The notes under the pieces were generated by a model. That model was not told the DNA's origin and searched no databases. It saw only the letters and a list, made by a program, of their open reading frames with translations. 64,000 nucleotides of DNA from Erythroxylum novogranatense (taxonomy: Eukaryota > Streptophyta > Magnoliopsida > Malpighiales > Erythroxylaceae): positions 21,855,300-21,919,299 of the forward strand of contig CM057231.1 of the NCBI GenBank assembly GCA_029891385.1. Reading direction: 5' to 3'. Position numbers and translations under genes: made by a program. Shown piece after piece: positions 1 through 10,800 of the stretch (position 1 is its first letter; each line of letters opens with the position of its first letter).

Positions 1-440
1 TTTGTCAAGCCAAAGGGCATGAACATGAATTCATAATGGCCCTCGTGCGTCCGAAATACTATCTTTGAGACATCCTTTGGTTGTATCCAGATTTGGTGGA
101 ACTTGGAGCACAAATCTAGCTTGGTGAACTAGCTCGCTCCATGCAGCTCATCTAGCAATACTTTGATTAACGATATCAGAAATTTATCCTTAACTGTGTT
201 TTTGTTGAGTTTTCGATAGTCCATACACATTCGCCAAGTATCATCTTTCTTCTTCACCAACACCACCAACGATGCATAGGGTCTGTAGCTATACCGAATG
301 AACCCCTGTTTCATAAGATCACTTATCGTTTATTTGATTACGTCTTTCTTTATTTTTGAATACCTGTAAGGGCATACATTAATGGTTTCCACTCCTTCCC
401 TCAAGATGATTTGATGATTGTGTTTACAATTTGAGGGTAG
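1..440 (-). pseudogene. Ty3/gypsy reverse transcriptase fragment (element X)
   Basis: This is the N-terminal half of a Ty3/gypsy reverse transcriptase, which copies element RNA into cDNA. The best part (129-314) reads PYASLVVLVKKKDDTWRMC followed by MDYRKLNKNTVKDKF, the classic fingers block of plant gypsy RT. Nearer the window edge another stretch reads [14 protein letters not shown] and ends [15 protein letters not shown], the next conserved RT blocks. Upstream, around 320-500, a degenerate lead-in reads REGVETINVCPYRYSKIKKD. In-frame stops (for example just before FTKLDL) break the reading. The catalytic YxDD block would lie off the left edge. It belongs with the protease and gag remnants to its right on the same strand. 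The gypsy identity is firm; the lineage was not resolved. Confidence 0.85.
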
Positions 441-752
441 TTGCATAGGTTCTCAAAATATCTCTGCATATTCTAACAGAATGGCGTTGATTTCGTCAAC
501 TGCACTCCACTATTCACCCCTTAAGCTCATATTGAAACTCAAGGGGTGTTGTTAGTCTTAGTTTGAGAGGATTCATGATTTCCCTTCCGGGTTCCTATAA
601 ATAGTCATTACCTTATCTCCCCACTGGAATGTCATGATTATTTCTCTAAGGTTACATAGTACGTCATTTAGGCCGATCAACCACTGTACTCCTAAGACCG
701 CGTCACACCCTCCCAATGACAAAACCAAAGCATCCATGGTGAATTGAGCCCC

Positions 753-998
753 TTATATGGTCCATGCAAAATTCCGACAATGTTGATGACATTTCAGCTG
801 TAATCTGCCACCTATTATTATAGATATCGACTTTATATCCTGTATGTCACACCCTCCTCTTTTAATAACTGACAAATCCACGAAGTTGTGTGTGTTGCAA
901 TTATCAATCAACATGTGGATTTGCCTCCTCTGATGTATGCCTACCACCCTCATTTGTTTGAACTCCATGTTCCCTGAGCAGCCTAACATCGCCTGCAT
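753..998 (-). pseudogene. Retropepsin-like aspartic protease remnant (element X)
   Basis: About 80 residues between the gag and RT remnants, the position expected for the element protease. The block MRVVGIHQRRQIHMLIDNCN followed by THNFVDLSVIKRGG matches the flap and active-site layout of gypsy retropepsins. The catalytic triplet, normally Asp-Ser/Thr-Gly, reads Asp-Asn-Cys, so the enzyme would be inactive. The family assignment rests on position and on the flanking hydrophobic pattern. The copy is decayed. Confidence 0.65.
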
Positions 999-1115
999 CG
1001 AGACTGAAGGGACGTTGTTTTGCTCGGAGTATCATTATGCTTCTTCCTCTTCTACTACTTCGGGTGGAGTTTTAATACTAGTATCTTCCTCTGACACCAC
1101 ATAGAATTGTAATTG

Positions 1116-2085
1116 TCATTTCCTACATTTGTGACGCAATGTATATTTCTCATCACACCAAAAACATAATCCCTTCACTCTTTTCTCATTGAAATTTTTA
1201 CTACCAATAGGCCTGTGTGGTTTAAACGATCTTGTCCATGAGGATGACTGAGGCATGGTCACTGGAGTTGGCAATAATCTGTCTGAGCTTGAGTTCCTCA
1301 ATATGTTAGAGGATGACGGACCTCTAGAGTGAATGTTAGGATGTCCACCATTTCTCATATTCCTCGAAGTGTTGCTTCGATTGAAAAAGGTGTGACCTGC
1401 TGACACCAGTATGGCTTCTTGCTTCCTCACCAGTATATACGCCTGACGTAGGGAATTAGGTTCATGTAGCTTAACAGTAACTTTTATTTCTGGTCGAAGT
1501 CCCTTAATGAAGAACCCCACCAAGTACTCCTCCGGTAATGACAACTGGTTAGAGTGATGATCAAATAGTGCATAGTACTCTAGGACTGTTCCCTCCTGCC
1601 TTAAATCTTTAAATTCTCTCATTGGGTCGTCAAAAATTTCTGCATCGAATCGTTGTTTCAGAGCCTTGGTAAACTCCTCCCAGTCTATTATTTCTTTCTT
1701 GTTGTGATTTTTGACGTATAATCTATACTATTCTTGCGCCCTCTTCTCCATATGTAGAATTGCAACGTTCACCTTTGTTCCTTTTGGTGTTTGATCTAGA
1801 GAAAAATATTGTTCGCAACAATATAGCCATAATTTGACATTGTCGCTATCAAATAATGGGAAATCTATCCAATTCATTCTTGCCAATATTATTCTTTTTT
1901 TCTTTCGTCAACCTCTCCGAGCTACTCTGAGACGTCGGGTTTGCTGGAACGACGTCTACTCCTATTTTTTGTAGCGTGTGCATCACCATGTTTCTTAACT
2001 CCGACATTTCCTTATCCACCTTCTCTGTTCTATTATTCATTTCGGAGAACATTCTTTCCAACAGCCCCTTCATATTGTCCTCCAT
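1116..2085 (-). pseudogene. Ty3/gypsy gag remnant (element X)
   Basis: Gag packages the element RNA. The N-terminal piece (1849-2085) begins MEDNMKGLLERMFSEMNNRT, a charged, coiled-coil-like head. The middle contains the Retrotrans_gag core: WLYCCEQYFSLDQTPKG, then KNHNKKEIIDWEEFTKAL and MREFKDLRQEGTVLEYYALF. The C-terminal part (1116-1622) has a Ser/Asn-rich linker and a zinc knuckle, CFWCDEKYTLRHKC (Cys-x2-Cys-x7-His-x-Cys), in the spacing common in plant gypsy gags. Two lesions are visible: a frameshift next to RFPII near 1849, and a TAG replacing a Trp-type codon near 1730. Gene order gag-protease-RT on the minus strand fits the PBS and LTR to the right. Confidence 0.85.
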
Positions 2086-2143
2086 CTTACGCAGTTATGC
2101 ATTTCTTGTACCTTCGACCATGATCGACTCCCGGAATCACGTT

Positions 2144-2154
2144 CTTTGATACCA
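2144..2154 (-). other. Primer-binding site of element X (tRNA-iMet type)
   Basis: On the minus strand the sequence reads TGGTATCAAAG. It lies two bases inside the LTR end and matches the plant initiator-Met PBS (TGGTATCAGAGC) with one change in this stretch. It fixes the orientation of element X as minus. Confidence 0.8.
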
Positions 2155-2156
2155 AT

Positions 2157-2418
2157 TGTTGTATGAATAAATTAACCAGAAGAATTACGTAATGAGAGTT
2201 GAGAACGGAAGAGATTTAGAAGAAATTCGGAGAGAAGATTCGTACACAAAATCAAATGAAAGAGAGAGAAAGAGAGAAAACAAATCTCATTTAGCTATGA
2301 TATAATCTCGTATTCATCCCATCCTAAATACAACTGGAAAAGATATCGTAGTTTAGTTCATATGTTAATAATGGTGGACGTTATTTAAAAACGTTGTGTT
2401 TCATACTAAACTCTAACA
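2157..2418 (-). repeat. 5' LTR of gypsy element X
   Basis: A 262-bp LTR. On the minus strand it starts TGTTAGAGTTTAG and ends TACAACA, followed by the PBS, so it has TG..CA-type ends. It contains a purine-rich block (gagagagaaagagagaaaac on the plus strand). The partner LTR would lie left of the window, so no target duplication can be checked. Confidence 0.75.
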
Positions 2419-2755
2419 ACTAGTGAAGTCGTCTCTGTTACCGTCTCCTTCTTCGTCTTATTCATTTGCATTTGTAACACAATAAATGGCAGTTACATAT
2501 CTCCATGGCAACAACTTCTTAGTCGTCAATTGTGAAACTTGTAGTCGTTTTCTTATTTCTATTGAATATTTATAATTTAAAATTTAAAGTAAAAAATAAT
2601 TTTAATTTGGTGTAAAATAATAAAATGATATAATAAAATTTAAATTAAATAAATTGAAGTTTAGTGAAGAAAATGATAATTTATCAATGAGTCAAACACT
2701 CTTTAGAACTTTTTTAAAAATAAATATTGGATTAACTATATATAAAACTAAAACA
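2419..2755. other. AT-rich spacer between elements X and A
   Basis: Low-complexity A/T-rich sequence (for example around 2560-2650) with no gene, RNA gene or recognisable element. It is the left flank of the element A insertion; the matching right flank resumes at 53401. Confidence 0.6.
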
Positions 2756-3031
2756 ACATATGTTGGGCATCGTTTCCGGAATCCAACTCTTTCTTTACTA
2801 CCATACATGTTGGATCCCGTTTTCGAAACCCAACATCCGGAAACTATTCGTAAACGTGAGCGTATTAACCTTTAGAGTTATTTTCATGGAATCCTTTTAG
2901 CCATCATCGGTTCTTTCTCATTCTCATAACATCTTAACCCACAAGGGCGAGCCCACACAACGGATTCACAAAAATCAAACTCATTTTTTTCTATTTTAGA
3001 ACAAATTTTGGGAAACCCCAAACTTGAATTA

Positions 3032-3925
3032 TGGTACTGTTGTCGCCTGCAACCAAATTCAAAAGAAATCACTTACATTAATACAAATTAACGTAGTAGT
3101 AGTAAGTGGATATCGTTCCCATGAAGAATTTTTAACGGTAAAGGTTAGGGAGTTTAAAACTCAAACAAAGTAACGAAAATGGGGGGGGGGGGTAGTTTTG
3201 ATTCACGAAAATATAAGAAAAAGTATAAGAAAAATCGTAAATCAACAGAAATAATTGGATATGAAAAATTAATGAAAAATACCTTAGTTTTCGGGTCACC
3301 AATGTTATCACGCTAAAATGGACCCTCGACATAAAATTGCAATCATTAACAAACATTCATTGGGAATATTTTCTCTTAAGAGTAATGACTAGAAACATGT
3401 ATCTTAGCATTCTTATTAAATAACAACCTAAATACGATTGTAGGTTTAGTTAAATAATAGCTTTACGAATCAATAATCAATGAACAAGTGAAATACATGT
3501 ACGACATGCAATCAATCAAGCGAATATCTCCTTAGAATTTTCTAACTCTAACGTAGAGAAGACAATCCTAATTGCTACTTGTGATTTGCGAAATTGAACA
3601 TCATATTTTGTTAATTTATCGGTTGAACACATTAATCCCTAGTTGCGCACCTAGAAACTAACGAATTCAATTAGAAAGAATAGATCTGAAGATATCCAAT
3701 GTTTATTAACAACATAAACTGTATTCAAATCATCTCACCATAATACCAGATAACATGGATCTCCTCAACCAAAATAAAAGATTTAGCTACTCATAATAAA
3801 ATTGAAAACAAAAGAAATAACAAAGCGTAAAGTCTCCATCCCTGATCCTTGACTGAAAGACACGAAAATACTAAAACAAAAAGTGCAGAAAACGCAAAAA
3901 CACTAAAAAGAAAACAACATAAACA
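3032..3925 (-). repeat. Truncated 3' LTR of element E
   Basis: Aligns closely to 6352-7238 of the other LTR, with scattered substitutions and small indels. Similarity stops abruptly at about 3925, so the outer roughly 430 bp (the start of U3 on the minus strand) and the adjoining polypurine tract are missing. A poly-G run at 3181-3192 (a shorter G run in the partner) looks like slippage. Confidence 0.75.
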
Positions 3926-4279
3926 ACTTCCTTAGAATGCGGCTCCTTCTTAGCACGATGCTTCATGACTTCTGATGAGTGGAGCTTCATCGCTTCACCA
4001 TCATACTCTAACGTCCGCTCGTCTTTTTGGGCATCGCCCTTCTCACAATAGGATGGTCTCTATAAAAGTAACACCAACGGTTGTGGAGACTCAACATCCT
4101 GCTTGCCACCTTCGGTCTTCAGTTCGCTTGCCCACAGCTCTCCTAAAAACTGTACTTCTTGTGACTCTTCTTGTTCTTTTTCTTCTTGTACCTGTAAACA
4201 ACTAGGAAAAGGAAGCGAAATTTGGTTAGCGATAAACTGCATCACTTACCTTAGGAGGTTGCATATCCTCCATCTTTTC
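3926..4279 (-). pseudogene. Downstream gag/leader debris of element E
   Basis: The minus strand carries an acidic, Glu/Gln-rich stretch (SCLQVQEEKEQEESQEVQFL) that looks like a tail of the gag reading region. No domain was recognised. The left edge meets the LTR directly without a polypurine tract, which marks a deletion junction. Confidence 0.4.
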
Positions 4280-4963
4280 TTAAGCTATAATCTTTTCCTC
4301 TTCTAACTCTGCTTGCTCGTCCATCTTTGCCGTGAAAAACTGATTTGGAAAAGGAGGTGGACGCACATTGTTTTGCACCCCTTTTTGGGTCAATTCTGGT
4401 TGTGAAGGTGCCTTTTGCGCGATTTCTTCTTCCATCTCTCTTTTGAAATTTTTCGGAAGTGGTTCCTGCAATTCCTTACCACTCCGCAATATGATGGCCT
4501 TCGCACTTTGTCTAGGATCGATTTTTGGTTGTGTTTGAAAATTTTCAAAACTTTGTGCCTCCATTCAATTAATTGCAATTTGACTTAGCTGGTTTTCCAA
4601 ATTCCTTTGTTGATTTTCCAAATTTTGGATACTTGCTTCAGTATTCCGCTGAAACGTCAAAGTGTTAGCGGTCAAAGTTTGCAACATATCTTCTAAAGAA
4701 GACTTACCTTCGACATTTGATGTCATATTTGGATTTTGTCGAGACACGTATAGTTGTCTAAACTAATGGAATTAAAGAGTGCTCGTCTTCAAACTCATTA
4801 TGATCTCCTCCAAAGACATCTCATTAGCTTGTGGTAGTGACGGTGGAGGTGGAGGTGGAGGTGGAGGCTCGAAGTAGTACTGCTCTTTATAGTAGCTCGA
4901 TGGAGAAGTGAATCCGTACTTTATATCCTGCAAAAGGGAACATGTACAAAAATAATAACCCAA
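4280..4963 (-). pseudogene. Athila/Tat-type gag C-terminal region (element E)
   Basis: Three adjoining minus-strand stretches. At 4565-4747: SSLEDMLQTLTANTLTFQRN then EASIQNLENQQRNLENQLSQ, the heptad-like block typical of Athila-type gags. At 4280-4564: ENFQTQPKIDPRQSAKAI then ILRSGKELQEPLP, the other signature of these gags. A TGA separates the two. At 4772-4963 there is a run of nine prolines encoded by a (GGT GGA)n-like repeat (about 4842-4866 on plus), then SLEEIIMSLKTSTL, a second copy-like version of the SLEDML motif. Structural RNA-packaging protein, broken by stops and frameshifts. Confidence 0.75.
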
Positions 4964-4988
4964 AAATGAGCAAACTTCACATACCTTG

Positions 4989-6043
4989 GGTGTGTTTGGT
5001 TGTTAGCTGATCAGCTAAAAAATAGCTGATTGACTTAAAATAACTGATTGACTTTATAAAAAAGCTGTTTGAATTGTTTGGTTATCAGCTGCTTCGATTG
5101 GCTTATTTAAACCAATCAGCTGATATTGAATAAGCTCGATAGTGCAGCGTTTTGATGAATCAGCCGATATTTTTGTTTTCTTTGCCGCTTATGCCCTCAT
5201 TTTTCCTGCTCTTTCCTTGCGTTCTCCCATTTCTTGTTTCTCAACGTAGATCATGAAACACCAGAGTTCAAAATGTCACATCATTATTGACCCACTATAG
5301 ATGTACATTTCTCATTGAGCTGAGAAACAATAAGTAAAAGCAACTTGTTAATTTTTTTTGTGTAGGATGAATTACTGATTAAATTTTCTTGGAGAAACAT
5401 TTATTTTCTCAGTGACGAAACAGACATAAACATAGGTTTGATTAGAATAAGTTTTGGCATCTTGTGTAAGTTGACATAATAAGAGCTAATTTTTTCATCA
5501 AACTTTTTCTTAGCCCAAATTTGGATAGATTATAATTAAAATAATATATTAGAAGTATCAATCTAACTATTAAACCACTTATTTACTTTAAACTTCTTGT
5601 ATGTTTTAAAATATTGGTAAAAATATTTCTTATAAAAATTACCAATATAATAAAACAAAATTTCTTAAAAGGAGTGGTTAATATATAAACATCAAAAAAT
5701 TTCATCATCATCATCACTATTATTATTATATGTTCTATACTTTTATTAAAGTTATAAACTTCATTTTGTATAATTAAATATCTAAAATATAAATTCCTAT
5801 AAAAATATTCAACAAAATATCAAAATATATAATATTCATACTGTTATAATTTTTTTAAGTCATGTCCTCATAAGTCATTTTACCCATAAATAGTTAATAC
5901 TAAACAGCTAATTTTACCAAACATCTTTAACAAACAGCTAATACAATCCGCTGATCAAAATAACTGATAGAATCAGCTATCAGCTAATAGCTAATGCAAT
6001 CAGCTAACAGCTAATACAATCAGCTGATTGCCAAACAGGGCCC
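4989..6043. mobile_element. hAT-like MITE inside element E
   Basis: A 1,055-bp AT-rich insertion with related inverted ends: left GGTGTGTTTGGTTGTTAGC, right (reverse complement) GGGCCCTGTTTGGCAATCAG. It is flanked by an imperfect 8-bp duplication, ATACCTTG (4981-4988) and TTAGCTTG (6044-6051), 6 of 8 matching, as expected for hAT. Subterminal zones carry many copies of CAGCTGAT/ATCAGCTA-like octamers, a usual transposase-binding architecture. No transposase reading frame. The superfamily is inferred from duplication length and ends. Confidence 0.7.
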
Positions 6044-6222
6044 TTAGCTTGTTGGTCATCCCTCGGTACTTGCACAGCTAAGGGTGTGAAATCTACCACT
6101 TGATGGTCAAACCTGGAAGTCGCAACAGACGGAAACTCATTATCATAATAAGGATAATATGAATAATTAGAATTAAAAGCATGCTGATAGTGAGCTATGT
6201 CGCTAAAAGATCGAAAAATCAA
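6004..6222 (-). pseudogene. Upstream gag fragment of element E, severed by the MITE
   Basis: Minus-strand reading contains SNYSYYPYYDNEFPSVATSR and DHQVVDFTPLAVQVPRDDQQ, an aromatic/Pro-rich sequence. It should continue into the Pro-run block at 4772-4963 once the MITE is removed. At the join the minus strand shows CAAG/GTATGTG near 4981 and TTTTGCAG/GATATAAAG at about 4931, which resemble splice sites. No domain could be named; gag is inferred from position between PBS and the Athila-type block. Confidence 0.45.
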
Positions 6223-6330
6223 AAAGAGCTGTGAAACTGAAACAAACAGAAGACAAGGTAATCAAGCGCAACCAAACCAAAAATATAAACAAAAACAAAA
6301 ACATCATTAACAAAAATCGTTAAGAAATTC

Positions 6331-6346
6331 CCCGGTAACGGCACCA
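6331..6346 (-). other. Primer-binding site of element E (Athila/Tat type)
   Basis: Minus strand TGGTGCCGTTACCGGG, five bases inside the LTR end at 6352. It differs in two bases from the TGGCGCCGTTGCCGGG site used by Athila/Tat elements. Confidence 0.8.
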
Positions 6347-6351
6347 AAATT

Positions 6352-7667
6352 TGGTACTGTTGTCGCCTGCAACCAAATTCAAAAGAAATCACTTAAGTTA
6401 ATACAAATTAATGTAGTAGTGGTAAGTGGATATCGTTCTCACGAGGAATTTTTAACGGTAAAGGTTAGAGAGTTTAAAACTCAAACAAAGTAACGAAATT
6501 GGGGGGTAGTTTTGATTCACAAAAATATAAGAAAAAGTATAAGAAAAATCGTAAATCAACAGAAATAATTGGATCTGAAAAATTACTGAAAAATACCTTG
6601 GTTTTCGGGTCACCAATGTTATCACGCTAAAATGGATCCTCGACATAAAATTGCAATCATTAACAAACATTCATTGGGAATATTTTCTCTTAAGAGTAAT
6701 GGCTAAAAACATGTATCCTAGCATTTTTATTAAACAACAACCTAGATACGATTGTAGGTTTAATTGAATAATAGCTTTACGAATCAAGAACCAATGAGCA
6801 AGTTAAATACATGTACGACATGCAATCAATCAAGCGAATATCTCCTTAGAAATCTCTAACTCTAACGTAGAGAAGACAATCCTAATTGCTACTTGTGATT
6901 TGCGAAACTGAACGTCATATTTCGTTAATCTATTGGTTGAACACATTAATCCCTAGTTGTGTACCTAGAAATCAACGAATTCAATTATAAAGAATATATA
7001 TGAAGATATCCAATGTTTATTAACAACATAAACTCTATTCAAATCATCTCACCATAATACCAGATAACATGGATCTCCTCAACCAAGACAAAAGATTTAG
7101 CTACTCATAATAGAATTGAAAACAAAAAAAAATAACAAAGAGTAAAGTCTCCATCCCTGGTTCTTTACTGAAAGACACGAAAATACTAAAGAAAAAAGTG
7201 TAGAAAACGTAAAAATACTAAAAAGAAAACAACAAAAACAAAAACCTATCCTAAACCTAGACTTCGCTTGCGTGAACCACCATCTTCTCTCTTTTATGCT
7301 TGTTTTTCCCCTTATCTTTCTTTGATTCTCTTCCGATATTGTATCCTCCAATTTTAGGTAGTCAATCTCCTTGAAAGATGACAATATAATCTTCAAAGAT
7401 TATGAGAATCTCAATTTTTGACTTTTGAAAAGTGATCTGCAGATTTATTTCATCCTTAAATGCGCCCACGCTTAGTCACAGAATTGCTGTCAAATTAGGA
7501 ATTTTAGATTTTCTTCATTATTTTGCATCTTTTTGACTCAATTTCATTTCTAAGGTGTTGAAAATCATCTGTAAACAATTATAAGATAATTCCATTAGTT
7601 TTGGATAATAATTTCAACACATTAAAGATACTTAAGTATAAAATAAGTGCAAATTGATGACTTAACA
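6352..7667 (-). repeat. 5' LTR of element E
   Basis: Full 1,316-bp LTR from TGGTACTG to CTTAACA on the plus strand, next to the PBS on its left and the AATTA target duplication on its right. It supplies the complete version of the truncated copy at 3032-3925. Confidence 0.85.
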
Positions 7668-7837
7668 AATTACAAATTGAATCCTTCAAGAAAATTGTAG
7701 CTCTATATCTCTATTTTATTTTGATGTAAGAACCATCTCAATCAGAGCTCTATAGATCAAGATATGCTTAAAAATCCAAAGTGTGTTCACAACCAAGTCT
7801 TGCCCTTCCAACCGATCCCTCACTTTCCTCCCGTCCA

Positions 7838-10800
7838 TGTTGGACCCCGAACTTTTGATAAAAATTAGAAATAGTAAAATGAATTTAAGTGAGAAAGAAA
7901 TTGGTGAGAAAATTATAAATTTAAGGAAATTTGATGAAATTAAAAAAAGAATTTATGAGAAAAGAATTGTTTAATTTTGAGGACTTTGATATTTGAGTGA
8001 ACTTATATGGATTATGAGAAGAAGGTGGATGAGTTGATTGAAATGAAGTTAAATAGCAATAATTAAAAAAAAGTGTGAAAATTTGAAGAATTTAGAATGT
8101 TTGACTTTTGGAGATAAAATGTTTGACTTGAGAGTTGACTTTTTGACTTTGGGAGAATTTGAGAAAATGGTCTACATGAATCTTGTAGATTATGTTAAGA
8201 GTTTTCTGTAGCCATAAAGTTTGATATTTTTCGATATCGGAAGTGAGAGTTATGATCAGTCAAAGTTCGCTTGGAAGTTTGACTTTTTGAGGAAAAAGTT
8301 GACTTTTTGATTTAGGCAAAATTTGAGAAAATGATCAACATAAAAATTGTAGCCTCTGTCGAGAGCTTTTTGTGGACATAAAGTTTGCTATTTTTTGATG
8401 TTGGGATTGAGAGATATGAATTTCTGAAGATATGCTTTGTTTTGAAAATGCTAGTAAGTATAGAATTGTGTGTTCTATGCTTCGAGGCCACTCGTCGTAT
8501 GGATTTAGTTTAAATTAGAGTAAGTGGTTTTCATGAAAGTTTTAGATGATGTTTTATCTTTCCATTGATATAAAGTTTGCAATTTTTCGATATCGGGGCT
8601 AGGAGTTATGAGCGATTAAAAATTGGAAGTCGTTTAGGAAAAGCTGTTTTGGACAGAATCTTTGATTTAGTTTTCAACCTCCTTCGAGACCTAATTTGAT
8701 TTTGAGTTCTTCAGGGAAGTTGTAGAGCTTCCTTTGATCTTTTTATTGACACCAAATTTGTCAAATTCCGAGTTCGGGATCGAGAGATATGATTTTTGAA
8801 AAGTTCGGTTTTGAAGTTCCGATACTTTGTTTTTAATCCGATCCCATTTGTAATCTTTTGCTTATAATTCCTTCGTCCGACATCCGATTGATTTGATTCT
8901 CAAAGCGTTGGATTCCTAAGACAATTACGTTCATTTTTATGAATAATTATGATTTTTAGGAGATTAAATGGAAAGAAATTGATTGAACCAAGGTAAGAGA
9001 TTGGGTTATAGGTTATAAGTTGGATAATTTTCTGAACATGTTTCAGTATTTTGTGATTTTCGGGAGCTGTACAACTCCGATTGAGTTGATTCTTAAGGGA
9101 AAATAAAGTTAAGATGTAGGGATACAACTCTTGTGAAGGGATCGAAATTTAATTTCATCCCTAAGATTGTCCATTTCTGGACTAAAGTTATGTTAATGTT
9201 TAGTCTCGGATTTTGTGAAGGTCCGATAGTATTTTGGCTATAACTTCTTCCTTTCTGATCCGAATTAAGCGTGGTCAGTGGCGTTGGATTCGTATGATTG
9301 AGAGGAACATTTCTCTAGAAGGAAGTTTTAACAAATTCCTTCAACTTGATAGTGCGAATCAAACCCGCAAGTGAGCATGTCATAAAGCAAAGTATAAGGG
9401 CAAATTTGGAATTAGGCTAAAAAGGTAAGGTGTTTTGGTCTTTGATCAATTTTTAATGACATGACATTAGATATTAAAGATGATTGTCGTTTGTAAGGTT
9501 GAAGATTCACGATTCTTCTAGAGAATTAAAGAAGGGAATAAGAAGAAGGAATAAAAGAGGAAGGGAGAAGTGAGGAGCCGATGGTGAAGAGAGAAGGAAA
9601 GAGTGGAAGTCGTTTTGTAGAGAGAAGGAGAAGAAAATAAGAAGAAAGAATAAGAGAGAAGAGAAGAGAAACTTGCGTGGAAGTTGAAGGAGAAGAAGAG
9701 AGGAAGAAGAAAATAGTTAGAGTTCATCTTTCATGAGTATTTCAAGTGGGTTTCAATTTCAAAGGTAAGAAATTCGAAATTTATGGTTTTATTGTTAAAT
9801 TTTTATCTTTCATGTTTAAAAAGAATGGTGTGAAGAGTTATTTGAGAAAGAATAAGAAAGAAAATGGATTGAAGCAAATCAGAATTTTCGTGGGAGGTTA
9901 TAAGATTTGGAAATTTTTTTCAAAATTTGTTGGCTATTTAGATAAGTTTTGATGCTAATGGTTTAGGAAAGATATAGATAAGGTTAAGTAAGTTTAAATG
10001 GAAGTTTTTGCATTCTTGAAAAAAATTCCAGCATTTGATATTTGTGTTAATTATGATTTTATTGTTAGAGTTTTGCTTAACAAGGGTGGGTTGAAGAGTG
10101 ATTATGAAGGAAAGGAAAGAAGAATGGTTATGAAAGCCTAATAAAAGAAAAAAAATCAGATTGGAATAGGTCTCTTTAAGGCATGAGATTTCTGAAAATA
10201 TTGATTAAATTGAGAGAGGTTATGATGGTTATAGTTTAGGATTGGCATAGGCAAAGTTAGGTAGGTTTTAATTCATGTTTTGCATTCTTTAAAAATTTCC
10301 AGCTTTGATGTTTAGTGTTAATTAAGGCTTTTGATTAAGGACAAATAGGGTAATTGGAGGTATAGGAAAGGTATAAATGAGATTATGTAAGGTTAAAGTC
10401 AAGTTTTTCCATGCTTTAAAATTTTCCAGCATTTGATCTTTTGTTAATTAGAATTGTTATGCTTTGATTAAGGTCCAATAAGGCAATTGGAAGTAGAGGA
10501 GAGGCAATTTGGTCAATCCTAGAGCTAAAGGGATTAAGGTGGGTGATTTCTTAATACTTGAGACAATAGGCATATAAAAGTTTTGATGATAAATGCAAAC
10601 TAACGTTTTCTAATGACTTAGAATGTTTGTATGAATTATTCTTTATAATGTTCTGAACTTGTATGTGATATTCTTTGATGATGAATTTATGTTGGTATGA
10701 TTTGTGTAATGATTTGTTAAACGACTTCCGATGATTTGTGACTTTCAAATGAATTAGCTTTGATGATGAGTTGATGTCTTTTGTGTATACATATGTATGG

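Larger units (their letters stand above)
3032..7667 (-). mobile_element. Element E: gag-only Athila/Tat-like LTR element, itself hit by a MITE
   Basis: Bounded by the target duplication AATTA (3027-3031 and 7668-7672). Plus-strand ends are TGGTACTG and CTTAACA. The uninterrupted site can be seen in the paralogous LTR at about 48175-48205, where aaccccaaacttgaa runs straight into the sequence that follows E at 7673. PBS and gag type place it in the Athila/Tat group of Ty3/gypsy. No protease, RT or integrase is present, so it is non-autonomous. Confidence 0.85.
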
